64,000 nucleotides of DNA from Cymodocea nodosa (GCA_036874045.1 CM072339.1:8625501-8689500), one strand, 5' to 3'. Counted from the first letter of the stretch, positions 46,060-58,740 are shown. Notes: generated by a model from the sequence alone, not told the origin. Made by a program: numbers and translations.

Positions 46060-47443
46060 AAAATGCTATCTAGAGGTAGTTTTACACATTACCTTACATA
46101 ACATAACGTCTAATTAGTATACTTAAAAAAAATTCGAATGATTTCAACTGAAGGCTTTCGAAAATAACATACAAGCTATAAGTAACTTAAATAACCATTA
46201 TCTTGAGAACATTGTAAACTATTCTAATATTTCTTTTATGAACCTAAAATAATTTGTTTGTCTATTAAATTGTTTCATCAAGATCTTAAGAGGACTAAAC
46301 TCAGATTAACTAAGATCTATATTCTAAATGATATTAATCTATTTTTGACATTGTAATTCCTCCCCCTACAAATATACTTCAAATATATTCAATAACATAC
46401 AAAATATACTTGTATAAAAATAGATGTTACTTATAACTGTACTTTAAATTTTCTTTTCAGAAATATTCTATTATCCTGAATTCATCAAGAATAATTTCAA
46501 GAATCAATTCCAACTGTATATGAATCAAAACATAACTTTAAACTTAATATGATTAACTCAAGGAGAATAAAGGAATGTATCTCAAATAAACATTTTCAAA
46601 AGTACTAATTTTGATTCAGCAAATCAGCAGTCATATTGGTAGAAACCATATTCAATTCAAAGATATTTGTAATTAATGAAACAACTTTTATCTTTTCAAA
46701 ACAGTAAATATTGATAAGTTTCTTTAAAAGTTAGTTTGAAGAGTTTGAATCATACAAGAGCTTTCTAATGTACCCATAAAATGAGCTTTCAGTCAACAAT
46801 CCCAGGTTTGATTAGGACCTTAGGTTGCTAGATTTAAAGAATCCTTTTTTAGGACAACAACCCTTACATACTTATCTGCTCAAGTACAAGAGGCTCGTGA
46901 TCAAACTGATCAATAAATTCTCAAAGATTTTCACTTTGTAAGAACTTTTTATTTTAAGCACAGTATTTATGTATTTCATTAATACAAATGCAATAAAACA
47001 CAAATCTCATACAATTGTTACGTCTATGATTTTACTGAAAATATGAATCAATTTCAATAAGCTTATACTTTTGAGTAGTAGTTTAATATGATTTACATAT
47101 AAATTATTCTACAAGTTTAATCAATCAAGTCAAAATCATTCTTGATCATATGCACTTTCATTCATCCATAGAAAACACTTAATAGAACTTTCAGGATTTC
47201 AAAGGAATTTAATGTTTTTCATTGACATTGCCATTCAAAATTTTCAAAAAACCATTAAACTTAGAAAAATAAGTAAAATCAATAAGATACCACAATAATG
47301 TTATAGTATATTATATTGCATTTTAGATATTACTTAGATATTTATGATAAGTATATAATATCTATGAGGTAAACAACATCATCAACAATATTTATCTTTT
47401 ATGGAGTTTAAGCATTTTACACATCATATAGCCTACAAATACT
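46060..47443 (-). other. pol-ORF3 spacer of Sirevirus E
   Basis: There is no gene. It has the same spacer as B, with a purine tract near 46358-46370 (minus strand). Confidence 0.7.
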
Positions 47444-50051
47444 TTAATTTAACCTTATGTTGCAGAATGTAGTTTCATCTAGAGGTTTTGTAAATATATC
47501 AACTAATTGATTTTTACTAGACACAAATCTTAATTTAAATTTACCTTTAATTACGTTATCTCTTAGAAAATGATGTCTAACCTCTATATGCTTTGCACTA
47601 GAATGTAATATAGGATTTTTGGAAAGATTTATTGTAGAACTACTCACAATAAATCTCAATTGTATCATAAGATAATCCAAAATCTTCTAAAGTTTGCCTT
47701 ATACACAGAATCTGAGTGCAACACAATACAACAGCAACATATTCAGCTTCAATGGTTGAAAGTGCTACACAGTTTTACTTTTTACTAAACCATGACACCA
47801 AATTATTTCCCAATAATTGACATGTGCCACTGGTACTCTTTCTATCAGATTTAGATCCTACGTAATTAGCATCAGTATATCTTATAAGATCTATTAAACT
47901 ATCCTTAGAATAATATAGTCTGAAATTTTTAGTTCCTTGTATATATCTAAATATTCTTTTAACACCAATTGAGTGTGATTCTTTAGGATTAGATTGAAAT
48001 CTATCACAAGCACACACAACAAACATAATATCAGGTCTACTAGCTATCAAATAAAGTAAAGAACCAATCATACTTCCGTATTTTTTTTAATCTATTGATA
48101 TTCCTATGTCATCAATATCTAACTTTAAAGAAGTACTCATAGGAGTTCCTTGAATCCTTGTATCATTAAAATTAAATTTCTTAAGCATTTTAACTACATA
48201 CTTTTCTTGATTTAAAAATATACCTCTATCCATTTGCTCAATTTGAAGTCCTAGAAAATATGAAAGTTCTCCTATCATACTCATTTCAAACTAACTAGTC
48301 ATCTCTTCAGAAAATATTTTTATCAGTTTATCAGAAGTTGCTCCAAAGATTATATCATCCACAGATATTTGAACAACAACCTGGTCTTTATCATCTTTCT
48401 TGATAAATAGAGTATGGTCTACTTTTCCCATGATATATCTTTGTTCTACAAGAAAAGTAGATAACCTTTCATACCATGATCTAGGTGTTTGCTTCAAACC
48501 ATATAAGGCTTTCTTTAATCTATACACATAGTCAGAATTTTTAATATCTACAAATCCAGGTGGTTGTTTCACGTCCACTTCTTCATTAATTAAACCATTT
48601 AGAAATGCACTCTTTACATCCATTTGATATAGTTTAAAATCCATATAGCAAGCATAGGCCAATAATATTCTAATACTTTCTAACCTAGCCACAAGAGCAA
48701 ATGTTTCATCATAATCATGTCCTTCCTATGTATACCCATGTGCAACTAATCTAGCTTTGTTTCTTATAACTAGACCAGTCTCATTAGTTTTGTTTCTAAA
48801 GATCCACTTTGTACCTATTATGGATTGATGTTCTAATGGAGAGATTAATTTCCAAATAGCATGTCTGATGAATTGATTTAGTTCATCTTGCATTGCCACT
48901 ATCCAATTTTCATCAGATAATGCTTCTTCTATATTCTTTGGTTCCACCATAGAAACAAACATACACATACTATTTAAATTTACTAAAGCTCTAGTTTTAA
49001 CTCCCTCATTAATATTACCAATGACTTGAGTAATGGGATGTGATGAAGAATAACGCCAATTTCTATGATTCTCCTCAATATTTTCACCAACATCTGAAGG
49101 TACATCACTTTGATCATTAGTTTGATCATTTAAGTTCATATTTTTAATTTTCTCAAATAAATCTTCAAACTCTCTATTGATCTCTAATTTTTTTGGGAAA
49201 TTAATCATATCATCATTATCTACTTTAGATTGAAATTCTCTAAAAGAATTTTCATTAAAGCTTACATGAAGGGTTTCTTCAATGGTTCTAGAAGTCTTAT
49301 TATACACTCTATAGGCTTTACTTTTAGTAGAGTAACCTACAAAAATTCCTTCATCCACTTTGGCTTGAAATTTATCCTTAGTGTTAAGGATAAAACACTT
49401 ATAGCCAAATGGTTTCATATAGGAAATTTTTGAACTATCAAACATAATTTCAAAAGGAGTTTTATTAACAAAAGGTCTTAGGCGACTTCTGTTAATAATA
49501 TAATAAGCTGTATTCACTACTTCAGCCCAAAGATTTTGAGGTAAATTATGTTCATTTAACATAATTCTAGCCATTTCCTGAAGTGATCAATTCTTTCTCT
49601 CAACAACACCATTTTTAGAATGTGCTCTTGGAAAAGAATATCTGTAATCAATGCCATGATCTTTACAGTAATTACCCATTTGATCATTTTCAAATTCAGT
49701 ATCATGATCACTCCTAAGTTTTTGAATAGAGACACTTTGTTCATTTTGAACAAAATTGCAATACATTTTAAATGTTTCAAAAACTTCTGTCTTAGTTGCT
49801 AGAAAATATACCCAAGTGTATCTAAAGAAGTCATCTACTAAAACAAACACATACCGTTTACCACCACGATTCATGATTCTTGTTGGTCCAAATAAATCTA
49901 TATGTATAAGTTCTAAGACTCTCTTGCTTGATATATCAATTTTGGATTTAAAAGAGTTTTTATGAAGTTTACCTAACTCACATGCATCACACAAGAAATC
50001 CTTTGAGTATTTAATCTTAGGTAAACCTCTCGCTAAATTTTTTCTAGCAAT
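47444..50051 (-). pseudogene. pol: Copia pol (integrase-RT-RNase H), element E
   Basis: From the zinc-binding CDACELGK motif, through the integrase core (HIDLFGPTRIMNRGGKRY, RSDHDTEFEN, VVERKN), the long linker, RT (KWIFRNKTNETG, QMDVKSAFLNG, LKKALYGLKQTPRSWYERL, catalytic SVDD) and RNase H (DANYVGSKSDRKST, SAKHIEVRHHFLRD). One frame carries most of it, with single stops at about 49575, 48725, 48290, 48086 and 47772, and a deletion near 47645 that shifts the frame. The usual YVDD is SVDD. The 5' part of pol and gag are cut off by an Athila LTR at 50052. It complements element B, which lacks the VDD motif. Confidence 0.92.
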
Positions 50052-50951
50052 TGTTTAGAACGAAAAAGTGCATAATATTAATGGTTAAATGATGGTTAAT
50101 TGTAGAATATTTAGCTTATCGTATGAGAATTAAGCCATTATGTTATAATTGCACTGTTATATGCTTTAATGAAAAAATCTACATAATTTCAGGAAATTAA
50201 CGTTAATTAAGCACATTTCTGAACTGTCGGTAAATTACAGGCTTTGAAATTCCTAAGTATCCAAATTTTCTGTTATTTCAGAGAGTTATATTTCATGTAC
50301 CGGAGAGTTTTGTTTTAAACGATTAAAGAATATTTTATTATTTCCTAGAGTACACGTGTTGTAACCTTAATGAATCACTTAAAGGAATGTTCAGAAGTTA
50401 TCTGTTAATTATCCGAAATGCATCTAAGTATCAGATAGTTAGGTTTGTAAGTATCCAAAATATCTGAACTCGTTAAGTTAGAATTATGCATGTGTTGAAT
50501 TTAAATGCTTTATTATGTCATATGAGCTACACAAATATAACTCATTAAGTTAGCATAACTATATGCGTTAAGTTATTTGAATATACACTAAGATAACATG
50601 TTATGTTAGTGTTATAAGCTTATAAGTTATTTCTTTATTGCACGTGTTTTTATGGTTAAGTCAACGAAGTAAGTTCATTAAGTTACACCAACTCCACAAC
50701 CATTTATTTTCTAATATGCCACTATAGTAGTTGTAGAAATAGGAAATTCGAAGGAAAACCATGATTGCATGTATCACGCAAGAATTCACTCGTGGAATGA
50801 AGAAGAAATCATCATCATTGACATGAATGAAGGAAATCCAACCGATCATTTAAGCAAAAATAGTTATTACGAAAAGAAATATAAAAGAAGAGGAGAAAGA
50901 CGAAGACTTTGTGTGTGTGGTGGAGAATCGCGCTAACTGTAGGAAGCATTG
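50052..50951 (+). mobile_element. Athila LTR fragment (L4)
   Basis: It starts TGTTTAGAACGAAAAAGTGC inside the integrase of element E and runs past the TATA box (50880-50886) to about 50949, where Sirevirus F begins. U3 carries GTTATATTTCATGTACCGGAGAG and TATCAGATAGTTAGG-type arms, so both the GTTGA and the GGATAGTTA motif classes occur here. Confidence 0.85.
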
Positions 50952-52514
50952 TGTTGAGCATTTTGTTTTGATGATGTGTGCTGAATGAAAGTAATCATAT
51001 TTGCTCAATTACTATTGCTTGTGAAAGAAAATTAAGAACATCAATTAATACAAAAAAAGTTTATTGATATAAATACTTGTCTATATTGGATCTGAAATTA
51101 TACTAAGTTAAATAACTAGTCGTTTCATTGAATTAATTTCTCATTTAACTAAACGTTAAGTTAACATATGTTTTTATTGAAAAGCATGATATGTTTTACA
51201 GTTTTATTTTCTGTATCATGAACAGTGCACGTTTAGAGAACTTGTTAAGTTAGAGTTTTATTCGTTTAGAGGTCACATGAGAACTCGTTAAGTTAGAGGC
51301 TTAAAGGTTAAAAATAGGTCACGTGAGAACTCGTTAAGTTAGTGAGTAAAAGAAGAGACAACTCGTTAAGTTAGTGTTGTACACCTGGTGAAATTAAAGG
51401 TTACGAATGTTATATTGTATCACGTGAGTTGCACATGTTTAACTCGTTAAGTTAACATAACTGCATGCGTTAAGTTGCTATATTGAATACTAAGGCAACA
51501 CGTTATAAACTTAAGTTGTTATTTTTGCGCGTGGTAAAATTCTTATTAGAAAAACATTTGTTTATTATTGGTTTGTTGAGTTATTTGTAATACAACAGAG
51601 TTGGTTCGTTGAGTTATCGTAACACCACGAAGCTAGTTCATTGAGTTAGCGTAACACCATGGACTTAATTCGTTGAGTTAGATACAATTCTTGTCACGTG
51701 AGTTGGCACATGAGGAACTTGTTAAGTTAGAAACGTTAAGTTATATATCTACTTGTGTTACTCGTTAAGTTAACATTAAAGTAATGACTTGTTATTACAC
51801 TTGATGAAAAATTTTGGATGAGAAAGTTTATTTTGCAGGAAATTTTTTAGAGATCTAGGATTGATGATTAAAGAAAATTTGAAATGTAAACATGGGTCAG
51901 AACATGTGTATTTCGATGAAGGAAAAAGAAAAGACATGAAGAAGTGGAAAACTGGTAGTGATTAAACGTGGAGGATATGCATGAAATGAAGATATAGTAT
52001 AAAAGGCATAGAATTCTCGTTGATCAGGAATCCCTGCACACCAAACGAAATATATTTTCAGGGATCAAAAACACCTTTCAGGGAAAAGCTCTTAGATGGA
52101 AGAAAATTCAATGAAGTAGAAACAGTCAGATTTATGTCACTAAAGATCTGAAGTATTAGGAGAAAGCAAATTTGGTAAAGTAGAGAAAGACAAGATATTC
52201 CTCACTGAAGAATTGCTAAAGAAGAAAAAGAAGAAGAAGAAAGATCTCAAACAAGGAGAAATGTTTTAAATTTCATAAATTAGTTTTCTCTATTTATAGT
52301 TATGAAATTGTATAGATGAAACATGGTATCGATATATAATTGCATCTACAATTTCTAAGGAGAATTGAATTGTATATTATAATTGAAATCTTGAATAAAA
52401 ATGATTTTATGAAAATAGTGTCTCGACTTGTTTTTAATTTTGAAGTTTCAATTATAATCGAAAATGTTGAGAAACACAATTCACCCCCCTCTTGTGTAGC
52501 CATACGATCCTACA
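50952..52514 (+). mobile_element. Sirevirus F 5' LTR (1563 bp, complete)
   Basis: It runs from TGTTGAGCATTTTG to ATCCTACA, followed by a PBS. TATA box at 51998-52004, AATAAA near 52396. Between 51590 and 51690 three dyads follow each other, each of the form (T)TCGTTGAGTTA then TAACACCA(C/T)G. Confidence 0.92.
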
Positions 52515-52516
52515 AG

Positions 52517-52530
52517 TGGTATCAGAGCTT
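52517..52530 (+). other. Primer-binding site, initiator tRNA-Met (F)
   Basis: TGGTATCAGAGCTT, two bases after the LTR, is a perfect copy of the usual copia PBS. Confidence 0.92.
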
Positions 52531-52714
52531 GTTAATAATCTTTGATATAAAATCGATACCAATTTATTTAATATCATTGCTAATTCTACCTTCCTTGTTT
52601 TTAAACAAAAATTAATATTTCACCATACGTTTAACCTTCTTGATTTAAGGCTCAAGTCATTTTAAAGTTTTTAAACTATTTAAAAATCAAATAGGTTGAA
52701 AAATCTAAGGTAAG

Positions 52715-54960
52715 ATGGCTACTGGAAATGGTAATTTTTCTTTGTATGAAGGCCAAAATCTTAACCATCCTCCTTTATTTAATGGAATACATTTTGAATA
52801 TTAGAAATATAAGGTGATAGTCTTTCTTCAAAGCATAGATCACAAGTTGTGGTTCATGATTTCTAAACCATATACTTTGTTAACTACCCCTTATAATACT
52901 TGGACAATTACTGAAAAAGAAAATGAAACTCTGAATGCTAAGAGCTTAAATATTTTATTTTGTACATTGAGTTATGAATAGTTCAGTAAAGTATTAGCAT
53001 ATAAATCTACTTATGAGGCGTGGAATGCATTAGAAGTTTCACATGAAGGTACTTCTCAAGTTAAAGAGACTAAGATTAACATGTTAATTCATAACTACGA
53101 ACTCTTTAAGATGCATGAAGACGAAAGTATTTCTAAGATGTTTTCCAGATTCCTTGATATCATAAACTCCTTAAAATGCTTAGGAAAGAATTTTGAACAA
53201 AAGGATTTGGTGAGGAAAATTCTGAGATCCCTAAGTTCTAAATGGTCTCAGAAAGTAACATCAATTGAGGAATTACGAGATTTAAATGTTTATACAATAA
53301 ATGAACTTATAGGAAACTTAACTGCTTATGAAGTTTAATTAAATGATTCACTGAGTCACAACAAATTAAAACTGAAGAAAGAAACAGCCTTCGAAATTAA
53401 TTCAGATTCTGAAATATCTACTGATTCTGATGAGGATTTGATTTTGCTGATTAGGAAATTCAAGAAAGCATAAGAAGCTAGGAAACAACAAAGGAACAAA
53501 AATGATAAACCTTCAATGTCAAAATCACTGAAGGATAAGAATTCTTCATCCAAAAAGTATGTATGTTACAACTGCAAGAAACCTGGACATCTTTCTCCAG
53601 ATTGTCCTATAAGGAAAAATGAAAAGCATAATAGAACAAATCAGAAGAAGACGGCTCAGAAAACTTAGAAACAGTTTTACAAGAAAAAGGCTTTGAAGGT
53701 CACTTGGGATGACACGTTAGAAAAGTCTGAATCTGAGGAATTATCATCAAAATCTTCACATTCAGAAGAAGAACAATAGTTAGAAGACGTTGGTCATGTG
53801 TGCTTCATGGAAGATGAGTTTAAGGTAATATCTAATCTTGAAAGTCATTCAGATTTTAACTTTGATGAATTATTATGTGCTTATCATGCATTATCACAAA
53901 AACTTAAAGCTTGTAAACTGGAAAATAAGAATATTAGAAACTCTTTGTCCATTCTAGAAGAAGAAAATTGTTTCCTACCTACTACTTTAGAAAAGTTTAA
54001 ATGTGATAATGAAAATCATGCTACAGATTTGCATAAATTTAGATTTAATGAGTATGTCTTGCATGAACAAATGCTAAAAAATTAAAGATAGAATCTGAAG
54101 ATGAAAAATTGAGAAACAATATAAATGATCTTGAATTAGAAATTGTCAGATTAAAAATGAGAGAGCTAGATTTAAATTCCACCATTCAAAAATGGAATGT
54201 AAGTCAAACTAAGTTAGACAAACTAACTAGTACCCCTGCGGTGTCATATAAATTTGGCTTAGGATTTGATTATCCTGAATATCCTAAATCTCAATCTAAT
54301 AAAGGATTTATTAGTTGTAGTTCAAGTAAATCTAAGACTAAAATTCCTTTTATCATGAAACAAGGTAATAAATATGTAGAAGTAGATATTTCAAGGGATG
54401 AATCATGCAGTAATAATATAAACCAATGTGATTTATCTAAATGTACTTCTAATATGACCATTAATAATTCTAAAAATCTTGTTTCCTGTTCTGGAAATTC
54501 AAACACTAATGTTTCAAAAATATCAAACAATTGTAGTAAACTGAAAATTCAGAAACCTGAGCATGAAATTCAAAACTCTAGTATTAGACCAATTACTCTT
54601 TCTACATGTTCTTTATCTGAAAATTCTTGTGTAGAAAAAGATTTTGTATGTACTGACAATTCAAATACAAGTACAAAATCTTGGTATGAACTTACTGAAA
54701 TGTATGAGCATGACCAAAATAAATTAACATCTGATAAAAATTGGTTTGGTCTTGATTATACTACATCTGAAAACAAAAAGAATGATTATAAGAGCAATAA
54801 TGCTATAAGTAAGTATGATACTAATGATAAATCATTAGTACTTACAACTAATAAGAATGTAAATGATAATGTTAAACTATTTTTAAACAAAAAGAAGAAA
54901 TTTGCGTATAACGAACTTGGTCCTCAACAACATTGGGTACCAAGGAACAATTCTTCTTAA
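52715..54960 (+). pseudogene. gag: Sirevirus gag, element F
   Basis: It begins MATGNGNFSLYEG. Stops replace TGG (YW of the YWKYRM motif), CAG (YEQFSK), CAA (YEVQLN) and others. The CCHC knuckle CYNCKKPGHLSPDC is intact (about 53569-53610). A 13-base deletion near 54072 shifts the frame, after which a 283-codon open stretch (54109-54960) carries the serine/asparagine-rich C-terminal half ending GPQQHWVPRN. The enlarged C-terminal part with coiled coil matches Sirevirus gags. It is non-functional as it stands. Confidence 0.9.
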
Positions 54961-54972
54961 TTTGTTTTGTAG
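54958..54972 (+). other. Twin in-frame stops at gag/protease boundary (F)
   Basis: TAA (54958) and TAG (54970) are separated by TTT GTT TTG in the gag-protease frame, as in element B. The sequence just upstream, TTCTTCTTAATTTGTTTTG, is pyrimidine-rich and ends TAG|G, so it also looks like a plant 3' splice site. Confidence 0.6.
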
Positions 54973-55242
54973 GAGAAAACAACATCAAAATGGATCTTGG
55001 ATAGTGGAGCATCAAGTCACATGATCAGACAAAAAAGTCTACTAAAAAATTTTACAAATACCAAGAAAGGAAATGTTACATTTGGAAACAAAAGCAAGGA
55101 TAAAATCATAGGTATGACCAATGTTCAAATAACTCCTACTTATGTTATTTTGAATGTACTATATGTAGAAAACCTAAGATTTAATTTGCTGAGTGTTATA
55201 AAACTAATTGATAATGGATATTGTGTATTATTTGAAGATGAT
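54973..55242 (+). pseudogene. Copia protease start, element F (truncated)
   Basis: The WILDSGASSHM active-site motif and about 75 further residues (NVTFGNKSKDKIIGM, LNVLYVENLRFNLLSV) of the aspartic protease remain. At 55243 an Athila LTR interrupts it. The five bases before the LTR are ATGAT. Confidence 0.88.
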
Positions 55243-57149
55243 TGTTTGGAATGAAAAAGTGCATATTATTAACGGTTAAATGATGGTTAATTGCATAATA
55301 TTTAGCTTATCATATGAGAATTAAGCCATTATGTTATAATTGCACTATTATATGCTTTAATTGAAGAATCTGCTTAATTTTGGGGAATTAATGTTAATTT
55401 AGTACATTTATGAACTATCGGTAAGTTGCAGGCTGTGAAATGCTTAAGTATCCGAATTTTATGATATTTCGGATAGTTATGTTTAACAAACCGAATATGT
55501 ATCGGATAGTTATGTTTAAATTGCCGAACAGTTATGTTTAGAGAGAATATTTTATTATTTCCAGATGTACACGTGTCGAGATCTGGTAAATTTCCTTAAG
55601 TTATAACTTGTTAAGTTAGCATAACTGTACACGTTGAGTTGCTATATTGAACACTAAGGCAACGCGTTAGGTTAGCGTTATAAACTTAAGTTGTTATTTT
55701 TGCACGTGTTTTATAGTTAAATCAACGAAAAAAGTCCGTTGAGTTATATGTAACTCCACGGACTATATATTTTCTAATATGCCACTATAGCGGTTGTAGA
55801 AACAAATAGTTGGACGGAAAAACCACGTTTGCACGTATCACGTAGGAATTCAATCGCGCAGGGAGAAAGAAATCATCGTCGTTGATCTGAAGGAAGGAAA
55901 TCTAATCGATCATTCATGCAGAAGCAGTTACTACTGAAGAAATATAAAAGAAAAGAAGAAAAAAAGAAGAAGGTCTGTGTGATCGATGGACGGCCAGTGT
56001 ATACAAAGGAGGAGCATCGAACTTTCTGCAGACAGTATCGGCGATTCTCCGAAGTATCACACCAACCATCGTTATCACCACCATAATCACCAATCATCGG
56101 AGGTCTGTGAGGATACTTGCCTGATGTCGGATCGATTTCGAGCCAAACATAGTGCCTAACAACCATTGTGAGGAGTGATCGCGTCGTGGGAAGGGAAGAC
56201 ATTTTCACCAAGCGCCGACTCATATTTCAGGAGATCGTAAAGCTTTTAGCCTTGGCTTCGGGTTGATGCCTGTATGCTGAAGAGGAGATCATCTTCCAAT
56301 TCTAGACTCACGATTCTATAGGGAGAGGAGACAAAATTGTACGTGGTTTAATTTTCAGTGGTGTAATCGCGTTGCAAGTAGTGTCGGAAGTATTTACTAT
56401 CAAGTGAGATTACTTTACATTTCACCTTTCGCCCATTTCCATGTTCACATCAAAACAAAAATACCAAAAACAATTTATCTTTGTTTGTATGTTGTATTTG
56501 AGTGTTGTATTGTTTGTGTTGTATCATGATTAATGTTATCTATATCAGTTTTATGATTGTTTTATGTTAGTTTTAATTTTACAGTTTACTGAAATTGGTT
56601 CGTACAAAAAACTTAAAGATTTTAATGATTACTGTTTGAATCATCTGAATGTTAGTATTGCTTAATGATAAATCCAATGTTAACTAGCATTAAAAAGTTT
56701 AATTGATGTTATTTACAATCTGTGGAATCACCTAATGGTTGGCCAAATTCCTTTGTAAATAGTAGAATTATAAAGAAAAGATAGGCTCGTGGAGTTAACT
56801 TAAGTCCACGAGGATAGTCCGTTGAGTTAGCCATAACTTAACGAACTTAGTCCGTTGAGTTAACTGTAACTCAACGGAGTGCTTATTGAATATAAATTTG
56901 AATTGTTCACAATCAAACATTTCTTAAATTCGTCAGCAATTCCCTATGGGATCGACCTGTACTTGCACACTGATACAATAGACACTGTGCACTTGCAATT
57001 AAAGTACAAATTGGAATTAATATCTAAATTGTATTAAAGGTTGTTTGTTTACTTCTAAAAGAAAGAATAGGCACAAAGATAAATTAACTAAGTAAAAATA
57101 GAAGTAACAAATCCAAGATTTTCTAGTGAAGTGTTGGGAAAGCCAAACA
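55243..57149 (+). mobile_element. Athila 5' LTR of element G3 (L3, 1907 bp)
   Basis: It starts TGTTTGGAATGAAAAAGTGC, ends AGCCAAACA, and is followed by the best-preserved PBS. TATA box at 55943-55949. Near its end is the cleanest dyad of the window, TCCGTTGAGTTA (56851-56862) and TAACTCAACGGA (56867-56878), plus CTCGTGGA...TCCACGAG (56786-56812). It has less C-to-T decay than L1 and L2, so G3 is probably the youngest Athila insertion here. Confidence 0.92.
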
Positions 57150-57156
57150 AGTTTTA

Positions 57157-57174
57157 TGGTGCCGTTGCCGAGGA
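57157..57174 (+). other. Primer-binding site, tRNA-Asp type (G3)
   Basis: TGGTGCCGTTGCCGAGGA differs from the Athila tRNA-Asp site at two positions. Confidence 0.88.
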
Positions 57175-57222
57175 TTTGAATTGAATTGAATTGAGTCGAA
57201 GTGAATTGAATTGAATTGAATA
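57175..57222 (+). repeat. TTGAA pentanucleotide repeat
   Basis: About nine TTGAA or near-TTGAA units directly follow the PBS, seeded by the TTGAA that ends the PBS context. They are not present in G1 or G2. Confidence 0.85.
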
Positions 57223-57293
57223 GATACAAGTAACTGTTAGACTTGTTTCGTTTTAATAGCTAGAGTTGTGTGTTTTCTTCTGTAATTGAGAAT

Positions 57294-58325
57294 ATGGCAT
57301 ATGCTTATGCTCAAAGATTTCTGAAACCTTTAATTAGCATACGTGAATTCTGCAATTCTGAAGCACACGACATTTCTGATTGTTTGAAATTGAAACATTT
57401 ACAGATTGTTAGATCCCATGAACAACAAATGAATTATCCTCAATATAATAGAGCCGAGTATGAGAATCCTATAGTTTACCCAACTGATGGTCAGTATAGA
57501 ATGTGTAATATGATGAGAGACACTGAAGTTTGGGATAACTATGACAGACTGGAACTCATTTCTGTAATATTTGCCAGATTTGGAATACCTAAAGCTATTA
57601 TCAGTGATAGAGGAACTCATTTCTATAATAGAAGTTTTGAAGCCTTAACGAAGAAATATGGAGTAAACCACAAAATTGCAACATCATATCATCCGCAAAC
57701 AAGTGGACAAGTAGAAAGTGCAAACAAACAAATTAAATTAATCTTGGAAAAAGTAGTAAATCCTACTAGAACAGATTGGGCTAATAGATTGATAGATGCA
57801 CTTTGGGCTTATAGAACTGCTTATAAAACGAAGTTAGGTATGTCACCTTTTAGGCTAGTATATGGAAAAAGTTGTCATTTACCTACTAAAATAGAACATA
57901 AAGCTTATTGGGCATTAAAAACTCTGAACACTAATATAAATCAAGCTGCTGAAAATCGGAAAATGCAACTAATTGAATTAGAAGAATTTAGAAATGAAGC
58001 TTATTCGAAGACTGTAAGAGAAAAAGAGAAAATTAAATTCTGGCATGATAGAAAAATTATTCCTAAAAGCTTTGAAAAAGGACAAGAAGTATATATTTAT
58101 ATAGCTAGACTCCATAATCATCTAGGAAAATTAAGATCTAGATGGGCAGGACCTTACATAGTTCGAAATGTTTATCCTTATGGAGCTATTGAAATTGAAA
58201 ATCCTAAAAATCAGAATATATTTAAAGTAAATGGACAAAGACTTAAACCTATTCTAAAAACACCAAAAAGCTCCTTTGGAATTATAGAAGAAGTTAGAGT
58301 AGAGGACTACTCGAGCTTTACTTAG
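57294..58325 (+). CDS. In-frame fusion of short gag start and Athila integrase (G3)
   Basis: A 343-residue uninterrupted ORF starts MAYAYAQRFLKP, the family start, about 120 bases after the PBS. Residues 1-87 are the zinc-knuckle gag-like segment (knuckle REFCNSEAHDISDC, first cysteine lost). From about residue 88 it is Athila integrase: ARFGIPKAIISDRGTHF with the second catalytic D, QTSGQVESANKQIK with the E, AYRTAYKTKLGMSPFRLVYGKSCHLP, EHKAYWAL, and the C-terminal GPYIVRNVYPYGAIEI...VNGQRLKPIL. An internal deletion near 57555 removed protease, RT, RNase H and the first catalytic D, and left the frame open. It is one of the longest intact frames here, but without the first D it cannot be an active integrase. 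Confidence 0.88.
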   Translation: MAYAYAQRFLKPLISIREFCNSEAHDISDCLKLKHLQIVRSHEQQMNYPQYNRAEYENPIVYPTDGQYRMCNMMRDTEVWDNYDRLELISVIFARFGIPKAIISDRGTHFYNRSFEALTKKYGVNHKIATSYHPQTSGQVESANKQIKLILEKVVNPTRTDWANRLIDALWAYRTAYKTKLGMSPFRLVYGKSCHLPTKIEHKAYWALKTLNTNINQAAENRKMQLIELEEFRNEAYSKTVREKEKIKFWHDRKIIPKSFEKGQEVYIYIARLHNHLGKLRSRWAGPYIVRNVYPYGAIEIENPKNQNIFKVNGQRLKPILKTPKSSFGIIEEVRVEDYSSFT

Positions 58326-58346
58326 TAAGAAATCAATTTTTATGTT

Positions 58347-58378
<32 letters not shown>

Positions 58379-58740
58379 AAACATTAAAAATATATATAAA
58401 ACATAAAAATAGTTGCGGTTCAACCGACTAGATCCATCGGTATGACTGGAACATTAAAAAAATTGTATATTAATTTTCAGAAAAAAATATTGGTTTTACC
58501 GAAACATAGTATCAGTTCAACCGAAAGAAAAAATATATATATATATAGGTCTGACCGAAGCATAGTATCGGTTAAACCGGAAAAAAAATTGAATATTAAT
58601 TTTTAGAAAAAAATATTGGTTTTACCGAAACATAGTATCGGTTCAACTGAAAGAAAAATAAAAAAATAAAAAATATTTAGGTCTGACCGAAGCAGAGTAT
58701 CGGTTAAATCGGTAAAAAAATAAAAAAACTATTCTCTGTA
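58326..58740 (+). repeat. TA microsatellite and two-unit tandem repeat with CGGTT/AACCG dyads
   Basis: A TA run lies at about 58348-58369. Two units follow (58456-58580 and 58581-58712), each with ATATTGGTTTTACCGAAACA, TATCxGTTCAAC(C/T)GAAAG, TAGGTCTGACCGAAGC and TATCGGTTAAA(C/T)CGG. The arms CGGTT and AACCG face each other repeatedly. There is no gene. Confidence 0.8.

Noticed and set aside
54925..54972. A 44-base intron between GG|GTACC and TTGTAG|G at the gag/protease boundary of F
   Set aside because: Shorter than plant introns normally allow; only the acceptor looks convincing.
55873..56223. 116-codon minus-strand ORF in LTR L3
   Set aside because: Antisense to the LTR, no recognisable motif, and not open in the other Athila LTRs.
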